Shown here: one piece after another, positions 1-9,547 of the stretch | Position numbering within the stretch: position 1 is the stretch's first letter | How the letters are laid out: each line of letters begins with the position of its first letter | NCBI GenBank assembly: GCA_963682175.1 | Contig: OY821791.1 | Location: 31,618,326 to 31,682,325, forward strand | Direction of reading: 5' to 3' | Length of the DNA: 64,000 nt | Source: Triglochin maritima | Taxonomy: Eukaryota > Streptophyta > Magnoliopsida > Alismatales > Juncaginaceae | The notes under the pieces: model-generated | The model's input: the letters and a program-made list of their open reading frames with translations, nothing else | What the model was told of the DNA's origin: nothing | Database searches by the model: none | Program-made: the position numbers and the translations under genes

Positions 1-1
1 C

Positions 2-3000
2 AATTGTCGTACTGGACTCATGAAATTGTCGTTCGGGAACTTGACCGCGACATTCCATGTGTTCAATATGGCTAGGCAGCCGGCATCTTCCGAGGACCCC
101 ATGGAAGTCAATCTTATCCGGGACTTGGAAGAAGAATTGGAAGAAGAGTACCCCCTGATTCATGAGAATTTAAATGATTACTTCATGGATGAGTCTGATC
201 ATGAAGAGGACGGGGGTGAGTTGAGCAATGATGTGCATGCTGTTCAGTACATGCGAGCTCCTCCTATCTTACATCTCGAGCTAGATATCACGCCTCGCCT
301 GGAGGAGCCACCCACACCTGAGCTCAAAGAACTCCCCAAGGAATTGAAACACGTTTTTCTTGGTCCCGATAGGTCATTTCCGGTGATTATTTCATTGACG
401 TTGACTGGTGATCAGGAAGAATGGTTGATTCAAGTCCTAAAGGAGCACAAATCAGCCATTGGGTGGTCCTTGAGGGACATCAAAGGGATAAGTCCCGACG
501 TCGTGCAGCACCACATCTTTATGGAGGATGAGGCACGACCACGTCGCGACCCACAGAGGCGTTTAAATCCAGCCATGACAGAAGTAGTTAAGAAAGAGAT
601 CATCAAGTGTTTAGATCATGGCATCATTTTTCCCATTTCGGACAGTACTTGGGTAAGTCCTATCCAGGTTGTGCCCAAGAAGTCGGGTATCACCGTTGTC
701 CAGAATGACAACAATGAGCTTGTACCCACACGACTTCAAACTGGGTGGCGAGTGTGTATTGACTATAGGAAGTTGAACGCGGTCACGCGTAAGGACCACT
801 TCCCTCTACCTTTCATCGACCAGATGTTGGAGAGACTCGCCGGGCACGCCTATTACTGTTTCCTTGATGGTTATTCGGGGTACAATCAAATCCCAGTCGC
901 CCCCGAAGACCAGGAGAAAACCACGTTCACTTGTCCTTTTGGGACGTTTGCTTATAGACGCATGCCTTTTGGACTATGCAATGCACCTGCAACATTCCAA
1001 CGTTGCATGTTAAGTATCTTTTCCGATATGGTCGAGAACTTCCTTGAGATCTTCATGGATAATTTCTCGGTTCATGGCACCTCCTTTGATGAGTGCCTTC
1101 ACCACCTGAGCCTTGTTCTCAAAAGGTGTTCGGAAACGAACTTAGCCCTTAATTGGGAAAAGTGTCATTTCATGGTCACAAAAGGCATCGTGTTGGGTCA
1201 CGTGGTATCTCGTGATGGTATCGAGGTGGATAGGGCAAAGATTGAGCTTATTTCTAGGCTTCCGCCACCCACCTCGGTCAAAGAAATCCGTTCTTTCCTT
1301 GGACACGCCGGTTTTTACCGGCGATTCATTAAGGATTTCAGCAAGATAGCTCGTCCTTTGACGAGCTTGCTTGCTAAAGGAACCTCCTTTGAGTTCACAC
1401 CCGAGTGCCTGACTGCCTTTGAGTTTCTGAAGCGTGAGTTGACCTCCGCTCCTATTATTAAGGCGCCGGTGTGGACTCTACCGTTCGAGCTGATGTGTGA
1501 TGCTTCTGATTACGCGATAGGAGCGGTTTTGGGTCAGAAAGTCGACAAATTGCCTCATGTGATCTATTATGCAAGTCGTACTCTCAATGACGCCCAGCTG
1601 AACTACTCCGTTACTGAGAAAGAGTTCCTCGCAATCATATTTGCGTTGGAAAAATTTCGCCAGTACCTCATAGGGTCGCGTGTCATCATATACACTGATC
1701 ACTCAGCTCTTCGCTACCTTTTGTCTAAAAAGGATGCGAAACCCCGTCTCTTGCGTTGGATCTTGTTGTTACAAGAATTCGACCTTGAAATACGGGACAA
1801 GAAGGGATGCGAGAATGTCGTGGCTGATCACCTATCTCGCATCCCCATTGACCTTTCACCGGATCCACCGGTGAACGAGTTCTTCCCTGATGAGAACCTT
1901 ATGGCAATAGCCTCACCCCCTTGGTTCGCTGACATTGTGAACTATTTAGCAACCGGGGAGGTGCCGGCTCATTGGAGACACAGTGAGACAGCAAAATTCA
2001 AGTCGTTAGTCAAGCACTTCTATTGGGATGATCCATACTTATTTAAGTATTGTGCTGATCAAATCATAAGGAGGTGCATTCCTGACGACGAGATTCAGAG
2101 TGTCTTGTCCTTTTGCCATAAGGAGGCATGTGGTGGGCACTTCGGTGCCAAGAAAACCGCTGCCAAAGTTCTCCAATGCGGTTTTTACTGGCCCACGTTG
2201 TTCCAAGACGCTTTTGCATTTTGCAAAGCATGCGATAGGTGCCAACGTGTGGGCCGCATTGGCAGACGAGATATGATGCCACTCAATCCTATCTTAGTGG
2301 TTAACATCTTTGATGTTTGGGGAATTGACTTCATGGGTCCTTTCCCCGTGTCCCATGGTCACACGTACATCCTTGTGGCGGTCGATTATGTGTCAAAGTG
2401 GGTTGAAGCAATCCCCACTCGCACTAACGATCGCAAGGTTGTGATCAAATTTCTTAAAGAACACATCTTCGCGAGGTTTGGGACACCTCGTTGTATCATA
2501 AGTGATCGGGGGACACACTTTGTGAACCGATCCCTTGAGGCAGTGCTGAGGAAATACTCCATCACGCACAAGTTGGCCACACCTTATCATCCTCAAACCT
2601 GTGGCCAGGTGGAAATTTCCAACCGTCAACTCAAGCAAATTCTTGAGAAAACGGTTAATGCTTCAAGGAAAGATTGGTCGGTCAAGCTTAATGATGCATT
2701 GTGGGCTTTCCGCACTGCATTTAAAACCGACCTTGGCATGTCCCCCTACCGGCTAGTTTATGGCAAAGCTTGTCATCTTCCGGTAGAACTTGAGCACCGG
2801 GCATTATGGGCAATCAAACATCTTAACATGAGTCTTGATGTTTCCGGTGCCAATCGCAAATTAGACCTCAACGAGTTGGAGGAGTTGAGAAATGAAGCTT
2901 ATGAGAATGCCAAGATCTGCAAGTCCCGCACTAAAATTTTCCACGATCGCTTGGTGCGAATCAAAACCTTCAAGGTGGGACAAAAGGTCTTGTTGTATAA

Positions 3001-3226
3001 TTCTCGCCTCCACTTGTTTCCGGGGAAACTTCGGAGCCGTTGGTCAGGTCCCTTCATTGTTTTAACCGTCTCCCCTCATGGGGCGGTTGAGATTCAAAAT
3101 CCTAGGAATGGGGACGTGTTCAAAGTCAATGGACAACGCCTCAAACCATACTTGGAAGGGACCACGACGGAGGTCGAGGAGGAAATCGTGCCTTTGCACG
3201 AACTCCCCACGGATGTGGTCACTTGA
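2..3226 (+). CDS. pol: Athila-like Pol polyprotein (end of protease, RT, RNase H, integrase), 5' partial
   Basis: This frame is open to the left edge: codons before the ATG at 20 read NCRTGLM, matching the protease end of elements A and C (INCRNGLM). The ATG is therefore internal and the real product is a longer Gag-Pol. Numbering from that ATG, reverse transcriptase covers roughly residues 190-430, RNase H 480-610 (first Asp at 494, CDASDYAIG) and integrase 690-910. Integrase has an HHCC finger, Asp770, Asp829 and Glu865 (D-35-E), and a C-terminal segment with RSRWSGPF. The reverse transcriptase box reads FMDN (345-348) where Ty3-type enzymes have two adjacent aspartates, so the second catalytic Asp is Asn and polymerase activity is probably lost. 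There are no stops or frameshifts over 1068 codons. It copies element RNA into DNA and integrates it. Confidence 0.92.
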   Translation, partial: NCRTGLMKLSFGNLTATFHVFNMARQPASSEDPMEVNLIRDLEEELEEEYPLIHENLNDYFMDESDHEEDGGELSNDVHAVQYMRAPPILHLELDITPRLEEPPTPELKELPKELKHVFLGPDRSFPVIISLTLTGDQEEWLIQVLKEHKSAIGWSLRDIKGISPDVVQHHIFMEDEARPRRDPQRRLNPAMTEVVKKEIIKCLDHGIIFPISDSTWVSPIQVVPKKSGITVVQNDNNELVPTRLQTGWRVCIDYRKLNAVTRKDHFPLPFIDQMLERLAGHAYYCFLDGYSGYNQIPVAPEDQEKTTFTCPFGTFAYRRMPFGLCNAPATFQRCMLSIFSDMVENFLEIFMDNFSVHGTSFDECLHHLSLVLKRCSETNLALNWEKCHFMVTKGIVLGHVVSRDGIEVDRAKIELISRLPPPTSVKEIRSFLGHAGFYRRFIKDFSKIARPLTSLLAKGTSFEFTPECLTAFEFLKRELTSAPIIKAPVWTLPFELMCDASDYAIGAVLGQKVDKLPHVIYYASRTLNDAQLNYSVTEKEFLAIIFALEKFRQYLIGSRVIIYTDHSALRYLLSKKDAKPRLLRWILLLQEFDLEIRDKKGCENVVADHLSRIPIDLSPDPPVNEFFPDENLMAIASPPWFADIVNYLATGEVPAHWRHSETAKFKSLVKHFYWDDPYLFKYCADQIIRRCIPDDEIQSVLSFCHKEACGGHFGAKKTAAKVLQCGFYWPTLFQDAFAFCKACDRCQRVGRIGRRDMMPLNPILVVNIFDVWGIDFMGPFPVSHGHTYILVAVDYVSKWVEAIPTRTNDRKVVIKFLKEHIFARFGTPRCIISDRGTHFVNRSLEAVLRKYSITHKLATPYHPQTCGQVEISNRQLKQILEKTVNASRKDWSVKLNDALWAFRTAFKTDLGMSPYRLVYGKACHLPVELEHRALWAIKHLNMSLDVSGANRKLDLNELEELRNEAYENAKICKSRTKIFHDRLVRIKTFKVGQKVLLYNSRLHLFPGKLRSRWSGPFIVLTVSPHGAVEIQNPRNGDVFKVNGQRLKPYLEGTTTEVEEEIVPLHELPTDVVT

Positions 3227-3481
3227 TGTGGTCCATCCCTCCATTTGTTTGTACATATCTTTGTTTTGTGCTAAAAAAAAACCGCTAAGCAGCGGTCGTT
3301 TTTGCTTCGTTTTCAGAATCTCTTAGTCTGGGTGTTGGAGTTGGTATTTTCTGTTGGTTTCGTGGTTGGAAGTCTGTGTTGCTGCGGGAAACGGCGTGCG
3401 GTGGTCTCTTCTCCTCTCGCGCCGTGTTCGTCTTCGCCGTCGTGTGCTTCGCCGCTAAAGCTCGCCCAGGTAGGTTCAGGT

Positions 3482-4375
3482 ATGGCCAGCCATCATTTAA
3501 TTCCAGAACTTAATTTTGCCTCCCTGATTCGTGCTTTCGGAGAGCCCTTCTACGATCGAATCGTAGCTAAAGGGTGGCACCATTTATTGTATGAGGGCGA
3601 TGAGTCCATGTACGTAGAGCCTTTGGTACATGAATTCTTTACTAAACTCGAGTGTGACCAGACCGGTCCACTCGAGTTCAGTATCACTCTCAGAGGGGTG
3701 AAGCACACCGTGACACCCCAGTTGATCTCCGACGCGACTGGCATCCCCTTGGTTGATGAGCTCGCACCTACCCACGATATCAATTTTTATCGATCTATGC
3801 TTGGGCGTGGGCAGCCTGTATCATCACATGGGGGAGTGCCGAATGCGCACATTTACTCCAATGTGCACATTGTAGCCAGGTGGGTCTGTAGAAATGTGTT
3901 GGGCCAAGAGCGGACCTCCACATTTTTTACACCTTGTTTGCGAATCGTGTATAGTCTGATGGACGGTTCACCACACTGCATGTGTCGAACATTGTTCGAC
4001 GTTTTAGTGAACGCCAGTCTGAAAGATATACATTGTTTGCCGACTCTGGTTACCAAATTGTGTGGCATGTTGGACATCCCACGATTTGAGCGCATACTGA
4101 GTCGCCAAGGCACCGACCTCGAGGTAGCGAAGATGACCCCGTCATTTCGCCATTGCCTTCCTGAGGCATGGGTGCCTGACTATATGGAGGAGGATGTTAG
4201 AGCCAGTTCCTCAAGCTCGTCTGTGAGCTCAGGAACGCTCTTTAACACCGACATTTCTGAGATGGCGGTCGAGCAGCAGAACGTCATCTTAGCCAAGCAA
4301 AACCGGAAGATCTATAGGAAGTTGTCGGCTCTGGAGAGAGGTGCCTCTTCAGGCACTTCTGGCCGTCGTCATTAG
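3482..4375 (+). CDS. Athila-type second ORF, putative plant transposon protein domain
   Basis: This 297-residue ORF lies 255 bases after pol, where Athila elements carry their extra (so-called env-like) ORF. The open frame extends left to 3302 without an ATG; the first ATG is at 3482 (MASHHLIPEL). The segment GWHHLLYEGD through RGVKHTVTPQLISDATGIPL resembles the domain catalogued as putative plant transposon protein (Pfam Transposase_32 type), common in plant retroelement ORFs. I see no signal peptide, membrane segment or catalytic motif, so an envelope role is not supported. The C-terminus is serine-rich (SSSSSSVSSG) followed by a possible short coiled coil (MAVEQQNVILAKQNRKIYRK). The function is unknown; a nucleic-acid or Gag-binding role is only a guess. 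None of A, C or D in this window keeps this ORF. Confidence 0.7.
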   Translation: MASHHLIPELNFASLIRAFGEPFYDRIVAKGWHHLLYEGDESMYVEPLVHEFFTKLECDQTGPLEFSITLRGVKHTVTPQLISDATGIPLVDELAPTHDINFYRSMLGRGQPVSSHGGVPNAHIYSNVHIVARWVCRNVLGQERTSTFFTPCLRIVYSLMDGSPHCMCRTLFDVLVNASLKDIHCLPTLVTKLCGMLDIPRFERILSRQGTDLEVAKMTPSFRHCLPEAWVPDYMEEDVRASSSSSSVSSGTLFNTDISEMAVEQQNVILAKQNRKIYRKLSALERGASSGTSGRRH

Positions 4376-4416
4376 TCCGGTACACCCTATCCATGCATTG
4401 GCACCATTTTGCCATA

Positions 4417-4457
4417 CATTGAGGACAATGCATGGATTAGGTGTGGGGGGGTGTTTT
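4417..4457 (+). other. Internal purine tract after conserved TTGAGGACAATGCATG block (E1)
   Basis: The block ACATTGAGGACAATGCATG is followed by TTAG and GTGTGGGGGGGTG. The same block and purine run occur in A (18428-18468), D (60992-61030) and, on the minus strand, C (22698-22737), each about 1-1.3 kb before the true 3' LTR. It resembles a second polypurine tract. Confidence 0.6.
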
Positions 4458-5671
4458 CACGTTTGTACATAGTTTGTGTTTTTTTGTTTTGTTGTTTTCT
4501 TTTGTGTGCATTGTTAGGGTCATGTTAGTGTGCCGCATTTAATATCGATATACCTGCTTGCCATGATCCTTGGGTGACTTATCTTCTTTTGCTTGCCTAG
4601 TGCTTTAAAATTTTCACATTTCTTTCAAAATCTTCATGTGTTTGCGAAAGAAAATGTTTTTTGTGGGTTTTGTGTGTGTTTAGCATGTGCAAAACCGTTG
4701 AGAGGCAAAGTAAAAAGAAAGCTCCCAAAATTGTCTTGAACTTGATGCATTAGGATTTCTAGTTTACTGGCTTTAGGTCTTATCGAGTCGTTAGGATGCA
4801 CCCCGGTTTTCCCTCGGGGGGTGTGTAATCATAGGGTTTCAGCACTCAAACATTTAAAGAAGTCCACCCTGAACCTAGTGAGTCAATAATTCGTGTCTGT
4901 TAGTATAAGGAAGTTTGTCGTAGTCAAGGGCCCTTAATCTCTTTTTGTGAAACTTAAGTGTAGGGGTTTTGGTTCCCATGTAGATAAATAAATAAGTGGT
5001 GTTCTCTCTTCTCGCACGGCTCCTATCACTCGGGAAAGTAGGTCTGAGGGGACTTTGTGCCTGGTGCTTTCGCGTCATCTGACTTGGGATGCACCGACCG
5101 AACTCTCGTTACACGGGTGGTAGGGATCGCCCTATGTGGAGATTTGGGGGAAGGTGTACGTGATAGTGTAAGTCCTCATAGGCAATGATGCACGAAACCT
5201 GACCCTGGGAGAATCAAACACCAACCAATAAAATGCTCCAAACAAAAAAAAAGAAAAAAAAAGCAAATAAGAACCAAAATGGACTCTACACATTGTATCA
5301 CATTCAGAAGTTAAGGTTGCCCATGTCTTTCACTTAAGTCCTTAACTAACTCTCACGAATAACTCATTAGGCTAGGTGTGTGGACCGATTACATTTATAG
5401 AGTCGACCCGTAGTATTACCGCGTCCCATGATCGACAAAATAAGTCCAACGAGTCATGTATCTAGATTGATTAATGCATCTTGTTCGGATTTTGTGGGTA
5501 TATCCGCTGAAAACCCTCAGGAGACAACACTCCTCCTCCTTGGCGACAAGGAGGTTTAACGGCTTGTTGCACGTGCTAAGTGCAACCGTGATTCCTACGA
5601 AAGTGAGTTAGGATTTCTTGTTTTTCGTATGCTTTTCTCTTTCTTTGTTTTGCTCGGGACTAGCAAAAGTT
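4458..5671 (+). other. E1 3' non-coding region with conserved short ORF tail (5488-5559)
   Basis: No long ORF is present. The region is collinear with the minus-strand 3' region of C (21453-22697). Near its end, codons 5488-5559 read DFVGISAENPQETTLLLLG followed by DKEV and a stop; the same peptide tail is in A and C and is degenerate in D. The DNA over its end can fold as CCTCCTT-GGCGAC-AAGGAGG (5534-5553). Confidence 0.6.
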
Positions 5672-5686
5672 AGGTGTGGGGGTATT
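5672..5686 (+). other. Polypurine tract of E1
   Basis: AGGTGTGGGGGTATT lies immediately before the TG of the 3' LTR. The same tract precedes the 3' LTRs of A, D and C. It would prime plus-strand DNA synthesis. Confidence 0.75.
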
Positions 5687-7091
5687 TGATTGACATCATT
5701 TCATGCTCATATTTGTATCTTATATCCATTATCTTTCACCTAAACAATGCTATGTCACGAGTTTTATGTTTAGTTTTCAGGAATAAATAGGTTTGAAGAG
5801 ATGAAGCATAAAAGGACCCAAAAGCTGTGAAAAAGGACTGAATTGTGAGATCTGGGGACCAAGATGCAAGACAAAAGGACCTGATTGCAAGACAGAAGGA
5901 CCTAAGAGCAAAACAGAATACTCCACACCATCATGGGGAGTATTTTACCAATTCGATTCGGGTCGGAGCTCCAACAAAGCAACCAAATGCATCCAATACC
6001 AAGAAACACTTCAAGAAAAGCCCACAAAGAAAACCAGACGGATCTAAATCTTATAGACCGCCAATTGGCGGTCTGGAACCGCTAATTGGCGGTCCATTTA
6101 GCCCAGAATCCATCCAGTTTTCTGTAGCACGTGTATTAGTGTATTCTTAGTGTATTTTTGGTATTGGTTTAGTCCCACATCGGGGGATTGTCCCGGTTTA
6201 GCTTTTTCCATGGCTATAAATAGAACTCAGCACCTTCCATTGTAATCACTCCATGCTTGTGGCCATTCTCCCTAATTGAAGTGGAAGCCTTGAAGCAAGA
6301 AACTCAATAGGGAGATGCTACTGGTATTGTGAGTCTTCAATTAATAAAATTTGCTTTGTTTTGTGCTTCCTTTATTGTTTATGCATGTTTTAGTTTAATC
6401 GTCTTTTCATTAATTTTTAGTAGCTTAGTTAATATGTTTTCTTTACTTAGCTTAATAACTAGTGTAATGTTTAGTGAGTAAAACCACTCCCCTTTTGGGG
6501 GGTGGAGATGATTATCATATATGCAATTAAGGAAGGATGAATGTTTATTATGAAATGTGTTGATTAATATGAATGCATGCTTGCTTGTTAGAATAGAACA
6601 CTTCACTAGATGGGTTTTGCCATGATAAGTAGACACCTCCCATGCTTGTTTAGTCTCTTAAATAACCAGCTTGTATGTATGAATGTTAATCAAAATAGGT
6701 TAGTGATTTAATTGATGGGTTTTGCCATGATAAGTAGACATCTCCCATACATGCAAACACTACCTACACTTGTGCCTATAGGAAGATCTTCTTGCCTCCT
6801 TATTGTGTATGTGTAGTCACTCCACCCCTTAAGGGGTCTCTCTCTTATTGATTCCTGCATAGTATCAAGTTTCTCTAGCTTAGTTGTTAGTTCATTGTGT
6901 GTTCCTTTCGTTCGCATTTCATACTTCTTAGCATAGTTTAGTGTAGAGTAGCTTAATCAATCTTTCTCCCCCAATCTTTGCCACTTGATTTCTGATAAAC
7001 AAGAGCGAGCTCACCTCCCTGAGGACGACCCGTACTTGCCACCGCTTCATCGCGGCCGTGCACTTGCGGTAGAAATATAAAACGTTCAACA
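5687..7091 (+). repeat. 3' LTR of E1
   Basis: The LTR runs from TGATTGACATCATTTC to ACGTTCAACA (1405 bp, TG...CA). A TATAAATA box is at 6215-6222. Upstream of it, U3 carries short repeats like AGGACCTGATTGCAAGA (about 5815-5925) and a pair of hairpins at 6056-6073 (perfect palindrome GACCGCCAATTGGCGGTC) and 6078-6093. The end (about 6965-7091) is shared with both LTRs of C. Confidence 0.88.
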
Positions 7092-7852
7092 CCACACTTG
7101 AAGCACTCGACCTCCTTCTTCTTTGGACGGCCTCCATAGTCACGACCACTTCCACGATCTACGTTGCGAGGTTTGTCCTCCTTAAGCAACATCTTCGCTT
7201 GCAACGCCTCCTCCAAGACATCTTGTCTCTTCTTCTTCTTTCTTTGCTCGTGTGCCTCCAACGAGCTTGCTAGGTCGTCGACGGTCATCTTCTCGAGGTC
7301 CTTTGATTCCTCGATAGAACACACAATATTTTCGAAGTCTTCGGTGAGAGAACGCAGCACCTTCTCCACCACTCTTCCTTCAGTCAACGCCTCCCCATTT
7401 CTCTTCAATTTGTTCGCCATCATGCGAACCCTTGTCACGAAATCGGCAACACCTTCCGATTCCTTTATTTTCAACGCCTCGAATTCACCTCGAAGCATTT
7501 GGAGGCGCACTTGCCTCACTCGATCAGCACCCTTGTAGCTCCTCTCAAGGGTGTCCCACGCCTCCTTCGACGTCTTCGATTCAACGATCTTCTCAAAGCC
7601 ACTCCCATCCACCGCTTGGAAGAGAAGGAAGAGAGCGCTCTTGTCTTTGGCTCTTCTCTCCTTTTGTGCTTCGATTTGTGCGACGGTTGCCACCCCCGTC
7701 TCGGCCTCCTCCTCAAAGCCGCTCTCCACAAGATCCCAAGCATCATGCGCATTGAGCAGGGCACGCATCTGGATACTCCAATTGTCGTAGTTCCTCTTCG
7801 AAAGGCGAGGCAACGATACATGACCAAACGAGGTAATCCCTGAGCTCCCCAT
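7092..7852 (-). pseudogene. gag: Copia Gag, truncated by E1 insertion
   Basis: From ATG at 7852 the frame reads MGSSGITSFGHVSLPRLSKR then NYDNWSIQMRALLNAHDAWD, the start of the UBN2-type Gag of plant copia elements. It continues through AWDTLERSYKGADRVRQVRL and a basic linker to VECFKCG, the first half of a CCHC zinc knuckle. There the E1 LTR begins, so the second half of the knuckle and all downstream domains are separated. The first 253 codons contain no stop, so copia-1 was in fair condition when E1 inserted. The protein would form the particle shell and bind element RNA; here it is an interrupted fragment. Confidence 0.85.
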
Positions 7853-7860
7853 CAGACGAG

Positions 7861-7872
7861 GCTCTGATACCA
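7861..7872 (-). other. Primer-binding site, initiator tRNA-Met (copia-1)
   Basis: The minus strand reads TGGTATCAGAGCC, complementary to the 3' end of plant initiator tRNA-Met, two bases after the LTR end. Confidence 0.85.
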
Positions 7873-7874
7873 GA

Positions 7875-8583
7875 TGTTAGATGCGGGAGAAAGACGGGGA
7901 GAACCACACCAAGCCACCCCAGAAAGCACGCCTCCACCAGACACACATGGACCGCCAACCAGCGGTCCCAAACCGCCAATTTGCGGTTCAGAAATTGCGC
8001 CTGGTGCGCTTCTTCGGCTCGCCTTGTTGTCCATGCTGAGGGTCTTCTATTGCCATCACTAGATTCATACTTTGATCTACACAATTGGTGGACACAAATG
8101 AAAGAAGAAAACAAACTACTTAACAGTCACAACCAAAACGAGATTTGCACCAAACACTCATTTTTTCTTTCTTCTTTCTCACTTGACTTGATTTGTTTTT
8201 GGCTTGTGGCTTGTATTACAAATGGAGAACTCTTGTGCTTATATAGGCACTTACAAAGACTCTTCAACTTACCCTATAACACAAACATAACATAAACTAT
8301 ATAAAGATGATCATTCAAGATCATTACAACCTCTACTTAAATTGCATCATAAAATAGGACGAAAATCATAGAAAAAATGAAGAGTCCCTTGTCTCTTCCT
8401 TTCCTACAACCTTTTGCCTTCCTTTTGTTGAGTCATCAACTCCTAGATGACTCACCCTCCATAGGTGATGTGGCAAGTGACTAGGATGCCTGCCACCTAG
8501 GATTAAGTTCAATTCTCAATAGTTCCTATGAAGATTAGTCTTTTAGGAGTAGGGGTCATACTAGGATCGTGATTTATCTTACA
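7875..8583 (-). repeat. 5' LTR of copia-1
   Basis: On the minus strand it begins TGTAAGATAAATC (8583) and ends CATCTAACA (7875), 709 bp. A TATATAAG box is at about 8239-8247. Two adjacent hairpins (7949-7968, arms GGACCGC/GCGGTCC; 7971-7988, arms AACCGC/GCGGTT) lie downstream of the TATA box. The outer boundary is inferred only from TG...CA ends, as the partner LTR is not visible. Confidence 0.6.
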
Positions 8584-9136
8584 TGCTTTGTGTATGTTTA
8601 TGTATGTTGGATGTTTATGTTATGAGTTCACATTATAGACAAACATAATAAACATAAGTCCCTAAAAGAAAATTGAGTTTATATGCCTTTCCAAATTGAC
8701 GCATGCGAAACCCTCGAAAATTGGTGATGGGTTATGCCAAAGCAAGGCGTCGCCTTTTCTCTTGGGTTAGTATGGGTAAATTCAAAGAAGGGGTTTACAT
8801 GTTTAATTTTGTTGATCTCAACAAAATCATCAAAAGAGTTTTGGATTTTGAGGCAAAGGAGTAGGAATTTTAACATGAGATGTTACCTACCAACCAAGAG
8901 TTATAAAAGTTATAACTAGTAAAGGAGTTTACTTACCTTGATCACCTAGTAATGAGGAAGGGCCAAATTCCGCTTAATATTATGTGAAATAGGATCTTGG
9001 AATCATTAGTTTAATAAAGGACAAATTATAAATTGAGTAGTGTGTTTTAGCTTAACTATTTAAATTGTTTAAATGTTTTGAGCTTTTTATGACAAACGGA
9101 ATAAACTTGCAATTCTTTTCTTTCAAATGTAGATTA
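8584..9136. other. No gene recognised, between copia-1 LTR and copia-2 gag
   Basis: AT-rich sequence with no convincing coding frame. It could be leader or flank of copia-2, but I find no initiator tRNA-Met primer-binding site and no resemblance to the copia-2 3' LTR. Confidence 0.5.
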
Positions 9137-9547
9137 ATGGCCCGAAATAGTAATATCGCTTTCAATCTCCATTCTATCCTTGAGAAGGACAAACTGAACG
9201 GAAATAATTTCCTTGATTGGGAAAGGAATCTAAGAATTGTTCTCAGGTCAGAAAACAAGGACAAGAAGAATGACGCATTAGCTTCTTCTTCAGGTACCCT
9301 TGTTATTGATGTTAATTTAGCAAATTCTTCTTCATGGGTATTTTATACCGGATGTGGATCCCACATTGTTTCCAATGTGTATGGACTAAGAATAATAAGG
9401 AACTTGGCAAAAGGGGAAGTTGATCTACGAGTTGGAAATGGAGCAAGAGTTGTTGCACTAGCTGTAGGATCTTATGATTTATGTTTGCCCTCAGGCTTAG
9501 TTCTAGAACTTAATAATTGTTATTTTGTTCCCGCTATTGGTAGAAAC
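9137..9547 (+). pseudogene. Copia-2 Gag N-terminus fused to protease end, interrupted by B
   Basis: The ATG at 9137 opens MARNSNIAFNLHSILEKDKL followed by LNGNNFLDWERNLRIVLRSE, the start of a copia Gag. After about 45 codons the frame passes directly into protease-like sequence (SSSWVFYTGCGSHIVSNVYG). Most of Gag, including its zinc knuckle, is therefore deleted in frame. The protease active site, normally Asp-Thr-Gly, reads Tyr-Thr-Gly (WVFYTG), so the catalytic aspartate is gone. The reading ends at YFVPAIGRN, where the TGTAACGTCC end of B begins after target bases gaaac. It is a remnant without function. Confidence 0.8.

Larger units (their letters stand above)
1..7091 (+). mobile_element. 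Athila-like Ty3 retrotransposon E1, autonomous type, 5' end outside window
   Basis: The order is end of protease, reverse transcriptase, RNase H, integrase, a second ORF, a long 3' non-coding stretch, a purine tract and a 3' LTR ending in TTCAACA at 7091. Domain order and the extra downstream ORF are as in Athila-type Ty3 elements. The 3' LTR is collinear with both LTRs of element C, so E1 and C are one LTR family. E1 interrupts the gag of copia-1 on its right side; the expected 5-bp target duplication would be ccaca, but the left end is not in the window. Confidence 0.9.
7092..8583 (-). mobile_element. Copia-1: Ty1/copia element, only 5' LTR, leader and part of gag in window
   Basis: Read on the minus strand: an LTR (8583 to 7875), a primer-binding site for initiator tRNA-Met, then gag starting at 7852 and cut at 7091 by the right end of E1. 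The remainder must lie left of E1, outside the window. The LTR ends are TGTAAGAT and CTAACA. Confidence 0.75.

Noticed and set aside
3302..3481. N-terminal extension of the E1 second ORF with a hydrophobic stretch (VWVLELVFSVGFVVGSLCCC)
   Set aside because: No ATG precedes it in frame; it could be read as a membrane anchor only if a non-ATG start or splicing is assumed, which nothing here supports.
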